DNA from: Candidatus Zixiibacteriota bacterium
Lineage (GTDB): Bacteria > Zixibacteria > MSB-5A5 > GN15 > FEB-12
Direction: 5' to 3'
DNA: 5,821 nt
Assembly: GCA_003641405.1 (NCBI GenBank)
Contig: QNAF01000176.1
Location: 1 to 5,821 of the forward strand
Every line of letters starts with the position of its first letter. Position 1 is the first letter of the stretch. The notes beneath the pieces are model-generated. The model was not told the origin of the DNA and did no database searches. It saw only the letters and a list, made by a program, of their open reading frames with translations. Shown here piece after piece: positions 1 through 5,769 of the stretch. Made by a program: the position numbers and the translations under genes.

Positions 1-180
1 ACCGCCCACCGTACGCTGCTATGGGGTTTTTCAACTAGCCCCTGAACTGAGTTTTCAGAAACCGATTGCATGGCTTCCAGTGTTACGTATATAGATAGTG
101 CAACTGGCTTTCAGCCGTATAAAGAACCAACGATATATCTGCATTGCCGGTAGCTTGAAAGCAAATAGCCTGATAAAGAT
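1..180. other. Upstream region without a recognisable gene
   Basis: No reading frame here has a start, ribosome site and protein-like composition. One + strand frame is open from position 2 to a TAG at 92-94 and could be the tail of a gene beginning outside the window, but its 30 residues match nothing I recognise. The AT-rich stretch at about 81-125 (TATATA at 88, TATAAA at 118) is the most promoter-like part and lies just before the operon. Confidence 0.4.
66..93 (+). promoter_or_regulatory. Weak candidate promoter for the DUF5752-treT-otsB operon
   Basis: TTGCAT at 66-71 and TATATA at 88-93 are separated by 16 bases and resemble sigma70 boxes with 3/6 and 4/6 matches. A second -10-like TATAAA at 118-123 has no good -35 partner. 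Placement before the first gene fits, but the match is poor and the true promoter may lie elsewhere. Confidence 0.18.
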
Positions 181-867
181 ATGAGTATCCGTACCGAAAA
201 GACGAATATGCCGTTTTTCATGAAAGACTGCGCTCTTATTGCGCGAATGGCGGGTATAGATACAGCTATAAATCTCAGGGAGATGAGAGAGAGGCTGTTG
301 CATTGCCCTATCGAGTCTATCTTTCATCATTTCTGTGAGACTGTCATTCGACCCACGTTTGACGACCCGGAGTATCGGAACGATTTTGCAATCTGGGCCG
401 CAAGGGATCTGCAGGATCGTGTCCTGGCTGAGCAATTGGGAATTATCAACCCTTACTCGTTCCATGATCTCGAAGAAGTGCGGCGCTGCGTCATAGATAT
501 TATCGATGACCGTCTCAGCGAAGTAACATACATTCCGTGGGTCAAGATGGACAACGATTTCCGGTTCATGCGTGCTGTCACGGTAGTTTTCGACGCCGGT
601 AAACAGTTTGAGTTGCCGGAAGATCTGGTAGCTGCGTTGCCGGAGATGAGCCTTAGCAGTGTCTACTACCATTATGTCGAGGCCAGGAGGCGTACGGAGA
701 ATCACAAGGATGACTTCACGGTATGGCTATCCGGGTTCGGCAGTGGAACGGAAGGTCTGATCGAAGCTCTGGGATGTATCGACTTCTATTTCATGAGTCT
801 TCCGGAGCTGAAGGCATGTCTTGTTCGTGCGGTGGCGCAGTTTAAGGGGGAACCGGCAATTGGATAA
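181..867 (+). CDS. DUF5752 family protein with two tandem repeats
   Basis: This 228-residue soluble protein has no signal peptide or membrane segment. I recognise it as DUF5752-like from the opening FFMKDCALIARMAG, the DDPEYRNDFAIWAA block (61-74) and the LAEQLGIINPYSFHDLEEVR block (82-101). The second half repeats the first: ESIFHHF (45-51) matches SSVYYHY (159-165), NDFAIW (67-72) matches DDFTVW (177-182), and residues 82-106 match 193-217. No catalytic motif is visible and the biochemical function is unknown. It is first in an operon whose next genes are a TreT-like glycosyltransferase and OtsB, so an accessory or regulatory role in trehalose metabolism is an inference. The start is uncertain: ATG 181 has only a weak purine stretch upstream, and ATG 208 (MPFFMKDC) begins nearer the conserved region. 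The 3' end overlaps the next gene by 8 bases if that gene starts at TTG 860. Confidence 0.8.
   Translation: MSIRTEKTNMPFFMKDCALIARMAGIDTAINLREMRERLLHCPIESIFHHFCETVIRPTFDDPEYRNDFAIWAARDLQDRVLAEQLGIINPYSFHDLEEVRRCVIDIIDDRLSEVTYIPWVKMDNDFRFMRAVTVVFDAGKQFELPEDLVAALPEMSLSSVYYHYVEARRRTENHKDDFTVWLSGFGSGTEGLIEALGCIDFYFMSLPELKACLVRAVAQFKGEPAIG
844..850 (+). promoter_or_regulatory. Ribosome binding site that sets a TTG start
   Basis: AAGGGGG lies 9 bases before TTG 860, inside the last codons of the upstream gene. It supports TTG 860 over the in-frame TTG 821 and GTG 827, which would add 13 or 11 residues encoded within the DUF5752 gene and unlike the family N-terminus. Confidence 0.7.
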
Positions 868-2098
868 AGTACTCGACTACTACGAGCCGGTGGTTGGCGA
901 AAACGCGATTTCACAACTGCGGCAACTGGCCAGGGATCTTCAGGGCGCAAGGGTGGTGCATGTCAACTCCACGCGAGTTGGCGGCGGCGTAGCCGAGATT
1001 CTTGGATGGCTGGTTCCGCTGATGGAAGATCTTGGTCTTGATACTTCGTGGGAAATTGTCGAAGGTGCCCCGGAGTTCTATCAAATAACCAAGTCTTTCC
1101 TAAAAGCTCTTCAGGGCAACAAGGTTCCCCTGACACGGCGAATGCTCGATACCTACGAAAAGACCTCTGAGGAGAACGCTGAACGTCTCAGACCGACGCT
1201 TGAAGATGCCGATTTTGTTTTCATTCATGATCCTCAACCGGCGGCGCTGTTTGATTTGTGTCCCAACCGCAAGGGGATCTGGGTGTGGCGCTGTCATATT
1301 GACGTCAGCCATCCGAATCGAAAATACTGGACCTATCTGAGATCAAGAGTCAGTCAGTATCATGCTTCGATTTTCTCGATGCCGGAGTTTGCACAGAGCC
1401 TGCCGCACCCGCAGTTTCTCATCGCCCCCAGCATTGACCCGCTCAGTCAGAAGAACTGCGAGTTGGTCGATGGCGAGGTCAGCAGTACTCTCATGCATCT
1501 GGGTATTCCGAGTGATCTTCCGATCCTGACACAGATATCGCGGTTTGATCGTTTCAAAGACCCGGTTGGCGTAATTGAGGCGTTCGATCTTCTGGGGCAG
1601 TCAACGCCGGCGCGTCTTGTGCTTGCTGGTGGTGGTGCTACGGATGATCCCGAAGGCGCGGCGGTTCTGAAAGAAGTCCGTGACGCCGCCAACGGGAACG
1701 GCCGGATTCACATACTGGAATTACCTTCGGATGCACACCGAACAATCAACGCTCTGCAGCGTGCCTCGACGCTCGTGATCCAGAAGTCAACGAAAGAGGG
1801 CTTTGGCCTTACGGTGACGGAAGCGTTATGGAAGAGCAAACCGGTTATTGGTGGCAATGTTGGCGGTATTCGCCAGCAGGTTCACAATCACCACACCGGC
1901 TACCTGGTCAACAGTCCGCAGGGTGCTGCCCTGCGTGTCCAGGAACTGCTTCGCAACCCGGTTCGAATCCGCCAGATTGGGGAGAGGGCTACCAAGTTCG
2001 TCAAGGAAAACTATCTGCTCAACCGCCATTTGCGGGAATACCTGACATTGATGTTAGGCGTCAGACGTGGTTTGACTAACCACCTTATGACGAACTAA
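860..2098 (+). CDS. treT: TreT-like trehalose synthase, GT4 glycosyltransferase
   Basis: This 412-residue protein (from TTG 860, MDKVLDYYEPVVG) has the two-Rossmann layout of GT-B retaining glycosyltransferases and resembles TreT, trehalose glycosyltransferring synthase, which moves glucose from an NDP-glucose to glucose. Visible landmarks are HVNST and a GGG loop (34-43), HDPQP (123-127), WRCHID (153-158), PSIDPLSQKN (200-209), SRFDRFKDP (227-235) with the basic residues that normally hold the donor phosphates, and the E-x7-E signature EGFGLTVTE (313-321) followed by KPVIGGNVGGI. Length is normal for TreT. It is cytosolic, with no signal or membrane segment. The gene overlaps the DUF5752 gene by 8 bases and is 9 bases from otsB, so the three are probably co-translated. 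A phosphatase partner raises the possibility that the acceptor is glucose-6-phosphate rather than glucose. Related GT4 trehalose phosphorylases are an alternative; substrate cannot be read from sequence. Confidence 0.85.
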   Translation: MDKVLDYYEPVVGENAISQLRQLARDLQGARVVHVNSTRVGGGVAEILGWLVPLMEDLGLDTSWEIVEGAPEFYQITKSFLKALQGNKVPLTRRMLDTYEKTSEENAERLRPTLEDADFVFIHDPQPAALFDLCPNRKGIWVWRCHIDVSHPNRKYWTYLRSRVSQYHASIFSMPEFAQSLPHPQFLIAPSIDPLSQKNCELVDGEVSSTLMHLGIPSDLPILTQISRFDRFKDPVGVIEAFDLLGQSTPARLVLAGGGATDDPEGAAVLKEVRDAANGNGRIHILELPSDAHRTINALQRASTLVIQKSTKEGFGLTVTEALWKSKPVIGGNVGGIRQQVHNHHTGYLVNSPQGAALRVQELLRNPVRIRQIGERATKFVKENYLLNRHLREYLTLMLGVRRGLTNHLMTN

Positions 2099-2107
2099 AT
2101 TGGACCA

Positions 2108-2893
2108 ATGCAAGTTCTTAACCCACGTTTTAACATCGACAGTTTTTTTGGTGCGGTAGCGTCGGCGGACGAAACCGCCCTTCTTCTGGACTACGATGGT
2201 ACCCTGGCGCCATTCCGGCCCGAGCGTGACAAAGCAATTCCCTACGATGGTATAAGAGAACGACTGGATCATCTGAATAGACTATCCGAATGCAGATTGG
2301 TGATTATCAGCGGTCGTGCGACAGCCGAATTGGTTCCCTTGCTGGGAATGGAGCGGCAGCCAGAGATTTGGGGCTGTCACGGGGGCGAGCGTCTTTTGCC
2401 CGACGGCACGATCACAATTACATCGCTGTCTGATTCTGTCAGGGCCGCTCTGACTAAGGCCGAAAAATGGGCAATCCGTCACAACTTCGCACAGCAGTTC
2501 GAGCGCAAACCAACCGGTGCGGCTTTCCATTGGCGGGGTCTACCCGACGAGCAGGCGCGAGCGATCCGAAGTGAAGTCGAGAGCCGATGGGCTGCTGAGG
2601 CTCCGAAGCATGGACTCATGTTGTGTGAGTTCGACGGCGGACTTGAACTTCGGGCTGCCGGGATCGGCAAAGGTCACGCCGTGACTGAGATCATCGACAG
2701 ACTGACAGATTCAACACCGGTGGCATATCTCGGCGATGATAAGACTGATGAAGACGCTTTTGCCGCGCTGGGTAGCAGAGGCCTCAGCACTTTGGTGCGA
2801 CCCGAGTTGCGAGAGACAAAGGCAGATCTCTGGATTCAACCTCCTGATGAGTTACTGACGTTTCTCGATCGTTGGATTGCAGATCGATCTTAG
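2108..2893 (+). CDS. otsB: Trehalose-6-phosphate phosphatase (HAD superfamily)
   Basis: This 261-residue cytosolic protein carries the full set of HAD phosphatase motifs in OtsB form: motif I LLLDYDGTLAPF with nucleophile D28 and acid/base D30, motif II ending in SGR (68-70), the cap-domain segment ERKPTGAAFHWR (132-143) including the substrate-contacting type of EKK/ERK pattern, motif III lysine in GIGKG (K188), and motif IV GDDKTDEDAF (209-218). OtsB removes phosphate from trehalose-6-phosphate to give trehalose. Length is typical. It starts 9 bases after the treT-like gene; the ribosome site is weak (GGA at 2102-2104), so translational coupling is likely. No otsA (GT20) is present in the window, so its substrate probably comes from the GT4 enzyme, though a related phosphosugar such as a glucosyl or mannosyl phosphate is possible. 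Confidence 0.9.
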   Translation: MQVLNPRFNIDSFFGAVASADETALLLDYDGTLAPFRPERDKAIPYDGIRERLDHLNRLSECRLVIISGRATAELVPLLGMERQPEIWGCHGGERLLPDGTITITSLSDSVRAALTKAEKWAIRHNFAQQFERKPTGAAFHWRGLPDEQARAIRSEVESRWAAEAPKHGLMLCEFDGGLELRAAGIGKGHAVTEIIDRLTDSTPVAYLGDDKTDEDAFAALGSRGLSTLVRPELRETKADLWIQPPDELLTFLDRWIADRS

Positions 2894-2986
2894 CGGATCA
2901 TTCGTTTCCACCGTGGTTCCGATTTGCAAGCTACGAGCTTCACTGTGGGCGGTGTATGTTCAGAGGTTGTCCCACAAGTGTTCGTT

Positions 2987-3031
2987 CCGGCAGTTCCTGT
3001 GTCCACTGAAAGTGGGCATGTGAACTGCCGG
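2987..3031 (+). repeat. 45-base hairpin within the structured element
   Basis: CCGGCAGTTC (2987-2996) pairs with GAACTGCCGG (3022-3031). After one C/T mismatch the stem continues as TGTGTCCACT (2998-3007) with AGTGGGCATG (3011-3020), including three G-U pairs, and closes on the three-base loop GAA. Twenty of 21 positions pair. No T-run follows. Confidence 0.7.
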
Positions 3032-3073
3032 TTGAGGAACCTTTTGGGCAGCAGTAACATCCAAAGAATCGCA

Positions 3074-3110
3074 GGGTCACACCCTCGACTGGGTCGAGGT
3101 CAGGACCCAG
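3074..3110 (+). repeat. Pair of mutually exclusive hairpins
   Basis: In one fold GGGTC (3074-3078) pairs with GACCC (3104-3108) and CCTCGAC (3083-3089) with GTCGAGG (3093-3099) around the loop TGG. In the other, CTGGGTC (3089-3095) pairs with GACCCAG (3104-3110). The two folds share bases and cannot form together. Confidence 0.55.
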
Positions 3111-3166
3111 CGAAACAATCTTTTGGGACAACCTCTCCACATGCGCCGCCATTCTTCGTTTGCCTT

Positions 3167-3186
3167 GGCAGATGTGGACATCTGCC
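3167..3186. repeat. Perfect inverted repeat, 9-base arms
   Basis: GGCAGATGT (3167-3175) and ACATCTGCC (3178-3186) are exact inverted copies separated by GG. It could be a dimeric protein site, a small hairpin (8-base stem with a TGGA loop) or a module of the dispersed repeats around it. No T-run follows on either strand, so it is not an intrinsic terminator. Confidence 0.6.
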
Positions 3187-3212
3187 GTGCACAGTTAATC
3201 GTACGCAACCAT

Positions 3213-3289
3213 CCTTCGACAAGCTCACCCTTCGACAACCCCAGGGTGACAGGTGTAGCGGTTCAGGGTGACAGATTCGACAAGCTCAG
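3213..3289. repeat. Cluster of TTCGACAAGCTCA / CAGGGTGACAG interspersed repeats
   Basis: TTCGACAAGCTCA occurs exactly at 3215-3227 and 3276-3288, with a degenerate copy (TTCGACAACCC) at 3231. CAGGGTGACAG occurs exactly at 3242-3252 and 3264-3274. Together they look like scrambled copies of a unit CTTCGACAAGCTCAGGGTGACAG, which I recall as a common intergenic repeat in many environmental bacterial genomes. The last copy runs into the 3' end of the - strand gene and contains its stop codon. Confidence 0.7.
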
Positions 3290-3867
3290 TCTTCGTCCGG
3301 GGCCGGGAAACTGGTTTTCGTTGGTCGTATGGGACCTAAGGGTTCAACCTTCATCTCAGTCTTTGGTGGTTTGCCAACGAGTTCATGCCCCATGATTGCA
3401 ACGGCGCAACAGTTCAGAGCCTCGCGAAGATCTTGCAGCTTGAATGTCTGTGCCCAGAGTACGTTTCGTGCTTTCAGGGTATCGATAAATCCACCGGAAT
3501 AGGCATCTTCGACTGTCTTCTGCATCTGAAGCTCGTCGTCTTTCCAGTTGACATAGAGGCAGAGCGTATAGATTTCGCGGCTGTGAGGATTAAGGTCCTC
3601 TGTCAAAGAAATCATGTAGCGGTTCTCGCGAGTGTACAGGGGGAGCACCAGCCGAACCCTGATGCCGGAATCAAGTTTGCGCTCTTCGGGATCAACACGA
3701 AACGTCTTGATACAGTCACTCCAGCTCTCGGCCTTTAGGTAGTCTGGGAATTTAACTTCGGCCAGCCAATCCAAGACCACCATTTTGACATTCTCCACGT
3801 TCATGAACGGGAGGTCTCTCTGGTACTGATCTCTAATGGCTTGCTTGATTGCTTCCTTGGTAGCCAC
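3286..3867 (-). CDS. Hypothetical protein, 193 residues, family not recognised
   Basis: I do not recognise this protein. It begins with an alpha-helical, charged segment (ATKEAIKQAIRDQYQRDLPF), followed by a mixed alpha/beta region with alternating hydrophobic strands (RVRLVLPLY at 70-78, YTLCLYVNW at 100-108), a helical stretch (LQDLREALNCCAVAIMGHEL) and a proline-rich, probably disordered tail from about residue 165. There is no signal peptide or membrane segment, so it is likely cytosolic. Three cysteines cluster loosely (103, 153, 154) but form no metal motif. The GTG start is well supported by GGAAGGGA six bases upstream. It converges on the trehalose operon and diverges from the DUF2339 gene, so it is probably its own transcription unit. 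The TGA stop lies within a copy of the TTCGACAAGCTCA repeat, so the C-terminus may have been set by repeat insertion. Confidence 0.7.
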   Translation of the reverse strand: MATKEAIKQAIRDQYQRDLPFMNVENVKMVVLDWLAEVKFPDYLKAESWSDCIKTFRVDPEERKLDSGIRVRLVLPLYTRENRYMISLTEDLNPHSREIYTLCLYVNWKDDELQMQKTVEDAYSGGFIDTLKARNVLWAQTFKLQDLREALNCCAVAIMGHELVGKPPKTEMKVEPLGPIRPTKTSFPAPDED

Positions 3868-3873
3868 GCTAAT

Positions 3874-3881
3874 TCCCTTCC
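3874..3881 (-). promoter_or_regulatory. Ribosome binding site before a GTG start
   Basis: On the - strand GGAAGGGA is followed by six bases (ATTAGC) and then GTG at 3867. This strong site decides the start of the 193-residue hypothetical gene; no ATG lies nearby in that frame. Confidence 0.75.
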
Positions 3882-3917
3882 ATCTTCAGGATCAACCCTG
3901 TCTGCCCCATTACTTTA

Positions 3918-3971
3918 TTATCGGCCGAATCCAAACAAGATGTACTGCTGGCACTTATAGTTGACAGTCAT
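3918..3971 (-). CDS. Possible 17-residue peptide upstream of the hypothetical gene
   Basis: An ATG at 3971 opens a - strand frame encoding MTVNYKCQQYILFGFGR, with GAGGG four bases upstream, ending in TAA 50 bases upstream of the GTG of the 193-residue gene. In-frame ATGs at 3986, 3989 and 3995 would give up to 25 residues. It could be a leader peptide, a remnant of a lost gene, or chance; I recognise no family and it overlaps the + strand promoter candidate. Confidence 0.15.
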   Translation of the reverse strand: MTVNYKCQQYILFGFGR

Positions 3972-3989
3972 GTCGCCCTCAGTCATCAT
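3961..3989 (+). promoter_or_regulatory. Candidate sigma70 promoter for the DUF2339 gene
   Basis: A perfect -35 box TTGACA (3961-3966) is followed after 17 bases by CATCAT (3984-3989), a 4/6 match to TATAAT. This would start transcription near 3996 and leave a leader of about 85 bases before ATG 4081. The region is the gap between two divergent genes, where a promoter is expected. Confidence 0.4.
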
Positions 3990-4066
3990 GTCCATAACAG
4001 ATTTGGCGTTTCCTGTGCTGTGAGAACGGCAGGATGTCATTCGCTGCAGAAACAGCAATTCGGGAT

Positions 4067-4073
4067 GGGAGGT
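4067..4073 (+). promoter_or_regulatory. Strong ribosome binding site of the DUF2339 gene
   Basis: GGGAGGT lies 7 bases before ATG 4081, near-ideal in sequence and spacing, and fixes the start of the membrane protein. Confidence 0.8.
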
Positions 4074-4080
4074 CATTAGA

Positions 4081-5769
4081 ATGAGTGAATCGGAAGGTAA
4101 CACTCTTCAAGAGCGGGTAGAACGACTTGAGGCCGAGGTCTCGATGTTGCTGAAAGTCGTAAGCAAGTTGAACCGGGACCGGCAGCCCGATATCGGCGAA
4201 GTACCTCCCCCTGAAGCAACCCCCGTCGAACAATCTCAGAAACCGACACCTGAACCGGTCCCTGTTTCACGGGCCAGTCCTCCCCCGCCGCCACCCGTTC
4301 CATCAACACCGGCATTCCATCAAGCACCTCCTGATCAGTTGTCCTCCCCACCCGAGACACAGACATTCCAGTTCCCGGAGCATATGCGTAAGATCGAGTA
4401 CTGGATTGCACGAGCCGGGATTGGGCTGGTTCTGTTCGGAGTCGTTTTTCTATTCAAATACTCTATCGAGCAGGGCTGGCTGACCCCGTGGGTACGTGTT
4501 GGATTCGGCCTGACCCTGGGCGTAGCTCTGATAGTTCTGGGTCATCGTGGCAGCATCCGTCCCTTTCTGAGGAAGCTGCTGCTCGGTGGCGGCATTGCGA
4601 CTTTTTATATCACTGGATTCTCGGCTTTTCAACTGCTCCAGTTAGTGTCGCATGGTGCCGCTATGATCTTTATGGTTGCTGTAACCGCCCTGACATTCGC
4701 ATTATCCCTGCGACAGAACGAGGCCAGCCTGTCTCTGCTGGGAGCAATCGGCGGTCTTGGTACACCATTCATGCTCTACACGGATACCGGAAGCCTGCCG
4801 GGGCTTATCGCTTACACCTGCCTGGTACTAACGGGGACAAGTAGCATTTACTTTTTTAAGGGCTGGCGTTCGCTGCTATGGGTTTCCGCGATAGGCGGCT
4901 GGTGGGTTTTTCTCATTGGTCTTACCAAGGGTTTGTCATTGAACCAAATGGAAGGACTGAACGAGCGCTGGTGGCTCCAGGGAGGGCTGGTTTTCGGCTG
5001 GCTGGTTTTCTGGGCGTTACCTGTTATGCGGGAAGTGCTTTGGGCAGCCAACCCCGACCGCTGGCAACGTCCACTGCTCGGTTTCATCGACAAACAGATC
5101 TCAGACGTGGCCAAAGGCGCCCTGAGCAACCATGTTCACCTGCTAACGATTATTGCTCCACTGATTACACTGGGAATGTCGATGTCCACATGGCCGCAAG
5201 TCCAATCAGAGATCTGGGGGTGGATTGTCCTGGCGGCAACGGCCGTCTTCTGGGCAATCGCCTGGATGCTCAGACGCCAGGATAAGATCCGTTCACTTGC
5301 GTATACACATGCCCTGATGGGAGTTCTGCTTCTGACCATCTCTCTTTCTCTGCTTCTTGACGGCAACACTCTTCTGTTCGCTTTGTCATCGGAAGCTGCG
5401 CTGCTGCATCTGCTGTCGCGACGGCTCAACGCCAGGGGTGTTTCCATCAGCGGGAATGTCCTATTCGTCATTGTAGGTCTCTGGCTGGTAATGCGGCTTA
5501 CAGAGATGGAAGCCACACAGCCGGCAATGTTCAACGCCCAGGCTCTTGCTGATCTGTGGGTGGTAGCTATGGCATCAGTTATTGCCGCAACATCACGGTC
5601 CTTTGACACACGACAGATATATCTGATTGCCGGCATCGCCGCGCTGGCGGGATTGTTCATTCGAGAACTTGACAGCGAGATTCTACTGCTGGCGCTTGCG
5701 GCAGAAGCGGTTGCTGTACATCTGCTGGCACGCAGATATAACGACAAAGCACTGGTGTTGACAGGTTGA
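4081..5769 (+). CDS. DUF2339 family multi-spanning membrane protein, 3'-truncated, probably by an IS
   Basis: The 562 residues show the DUF2339 plan: an N-terminal coiled coil (about 8-31, LQERVERLEAEVSMLLKVV), a long proline-rich linker (about 36-98), then the conserved entry EYWIARAGIGLVLFGVVFLF (106-125) and a dense series of at least a dozen hydrophobic segments placing it in the cytoplasmic membrane. The function of the family is unknown. Members are usually clearly longer, often 700-1000 residues. Here residues 431-458 and 535-562 are gapless repeats (13 of 28 identical, sharing E-A, H-L-L, R-R and the closing G). The first copy runs on into NVLFVIVGLWL, but the second stops dead at its G. 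The stop codon coincides with an IS3-like terminus, so the frame is probably an interrupted gene rather than a naturally short one. The start is fixed by the GGGAGGT site. Confidence 0.85.
   Translation: MSESEGNTLQERVERLEAEVSMLLKVVSKLNRDRQPDIGEVPPPEATPVEQSQKPTPEPVPVSRASPPPPPPVPSTPAFHQAPPDQLSSPPETQTFQFPEHMRKIEYWIARAGIGLVLFGVVFLFKYSIEQGWLTPWVRVGFGLTLGVALIVLGHRGSIRPFLRKLLLGGGIATFYITGFSAFQLLQLVSHGAAMIFMVAVTALTFALSLRQNEASLSLLGAIGGLGTPFMLYTDTGSLPGLIAYTCLVLTGTSSIYFFKGWRSLLWVSAIGGWWVFLIGLTKGLSLNQMEGLNERWWLQGGLVFGWLVFWALPVMREVLWAANPDRWQRPLLGFIDKQISDVAKGALSNHVHLLTIIAPLITLGMSMSTWPQVQSEIWGWIVLAATAVFWAIAWMLRRQDKIRSLAYTHALMGVLLLTISLSLLLDGNTLLFALSSEAALLHLLSRRLNARGVSISGNVLFVIVGLWLVMRLTEMEATQPAMFNAQALADLWVVAMASVIAATSRSFDTRQIYLIAGIAALAGLFIRELDSEILLLALAAEAVAVHLLARRYNDKALVLTG

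Larger units (their letters stand above)
2948..3150 (+). repeat. 203-base element with 31-base inverted arms (structured RNA or dispersed repeat)
   Basis: Positions 2948-2978 pair with 3120-3150: 28 of 31 positions pair (26 Watson-Crick, 2 G-U), interrupted only by a two-base mismatch at 2960-2961 and one at 2975. The core AGAGGTTGTCCCA (2962-2974) is a perfect 13-base inverted match to 3124-3136. Two further hairpins sit inside (2987-3031 and 3074-3108), giving a multi-branch fold. All five wobble pairs in the main stem and first hairpin are G-U as read on the + strand and none is A-C, which favours a + strand RNA. I could not match it to 6S, tmRNA, RNase P or SRP RNA. A MITE-like or other dispersed element with terminal inverted repeats is equally possible. 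Confidence 0.5.
2894..3285. other. Gene-free convergent intergenic region rich in inverted repeats
   Basis: This stretch lies between otsB and the converging - strand gene. Open frames crossing it run through hairpin arms and repeats and look non-coding. It holds, in order, a short AAGCT/AGCTT hairpin (2928-2940), the 203-base element at 2948-3150, a perfect inverted repeat at 3167-3186 and the short-repeat cluster from 3213. No hairpin is followed by a T-run, so no classical terminator is visible for either gene. Confidence 0.7.

Noticed and set aside
13..31. Similarity between GCTGCTATGGGG-TTTTTC near the left end and GCTGCTATGGG-TTTC at about 4873
   Set aside because: The match is short and has no flanking similarity; most likely coincidence.
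55..705. Long - strand open frame of 216 residues opposite the DUF5752 gene
   Set aside because: It is antisense to a recognisable, internally repeated protein and has no family-like motifs; it is a shadow of the + strand codon pattern.
2928..2940. Hairpin AAGCT-ACG-AGCTT as otsB terminator
   Set aside because: The stem is only five bases and no T-run follows.
2948..3150. Possible 6S RNA, tmRNA, RNase P, SRP RNA or cobalamin riboswitch
   Set aside because: The fold is branched rather than a 6S-type rod, and the conserved sequence blocks of the other families are missing. The CCACTGAAAGTGG resemblance to a cobalamin motif is just a hairpin.
2924..3271. Open + strand frame of 115 residues across the gap after otsB
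   Set aside because: It runs through both arms of the inverted repeats and the interspersed repeats, begins at a TTG without a ribosome site, and shows no protein-like pattern.
2894..3285. CRISPR array
   Set aside because: Repeats are short, irregularly spaced and scrambled, with no uniform spacers and no cas genes.
3385..3738. Open + strand frame opposite the 193-residue hypothetical gene
   Set aside because: The - strand frame is longer and has a strong ribosome site; this one has no good start signal.
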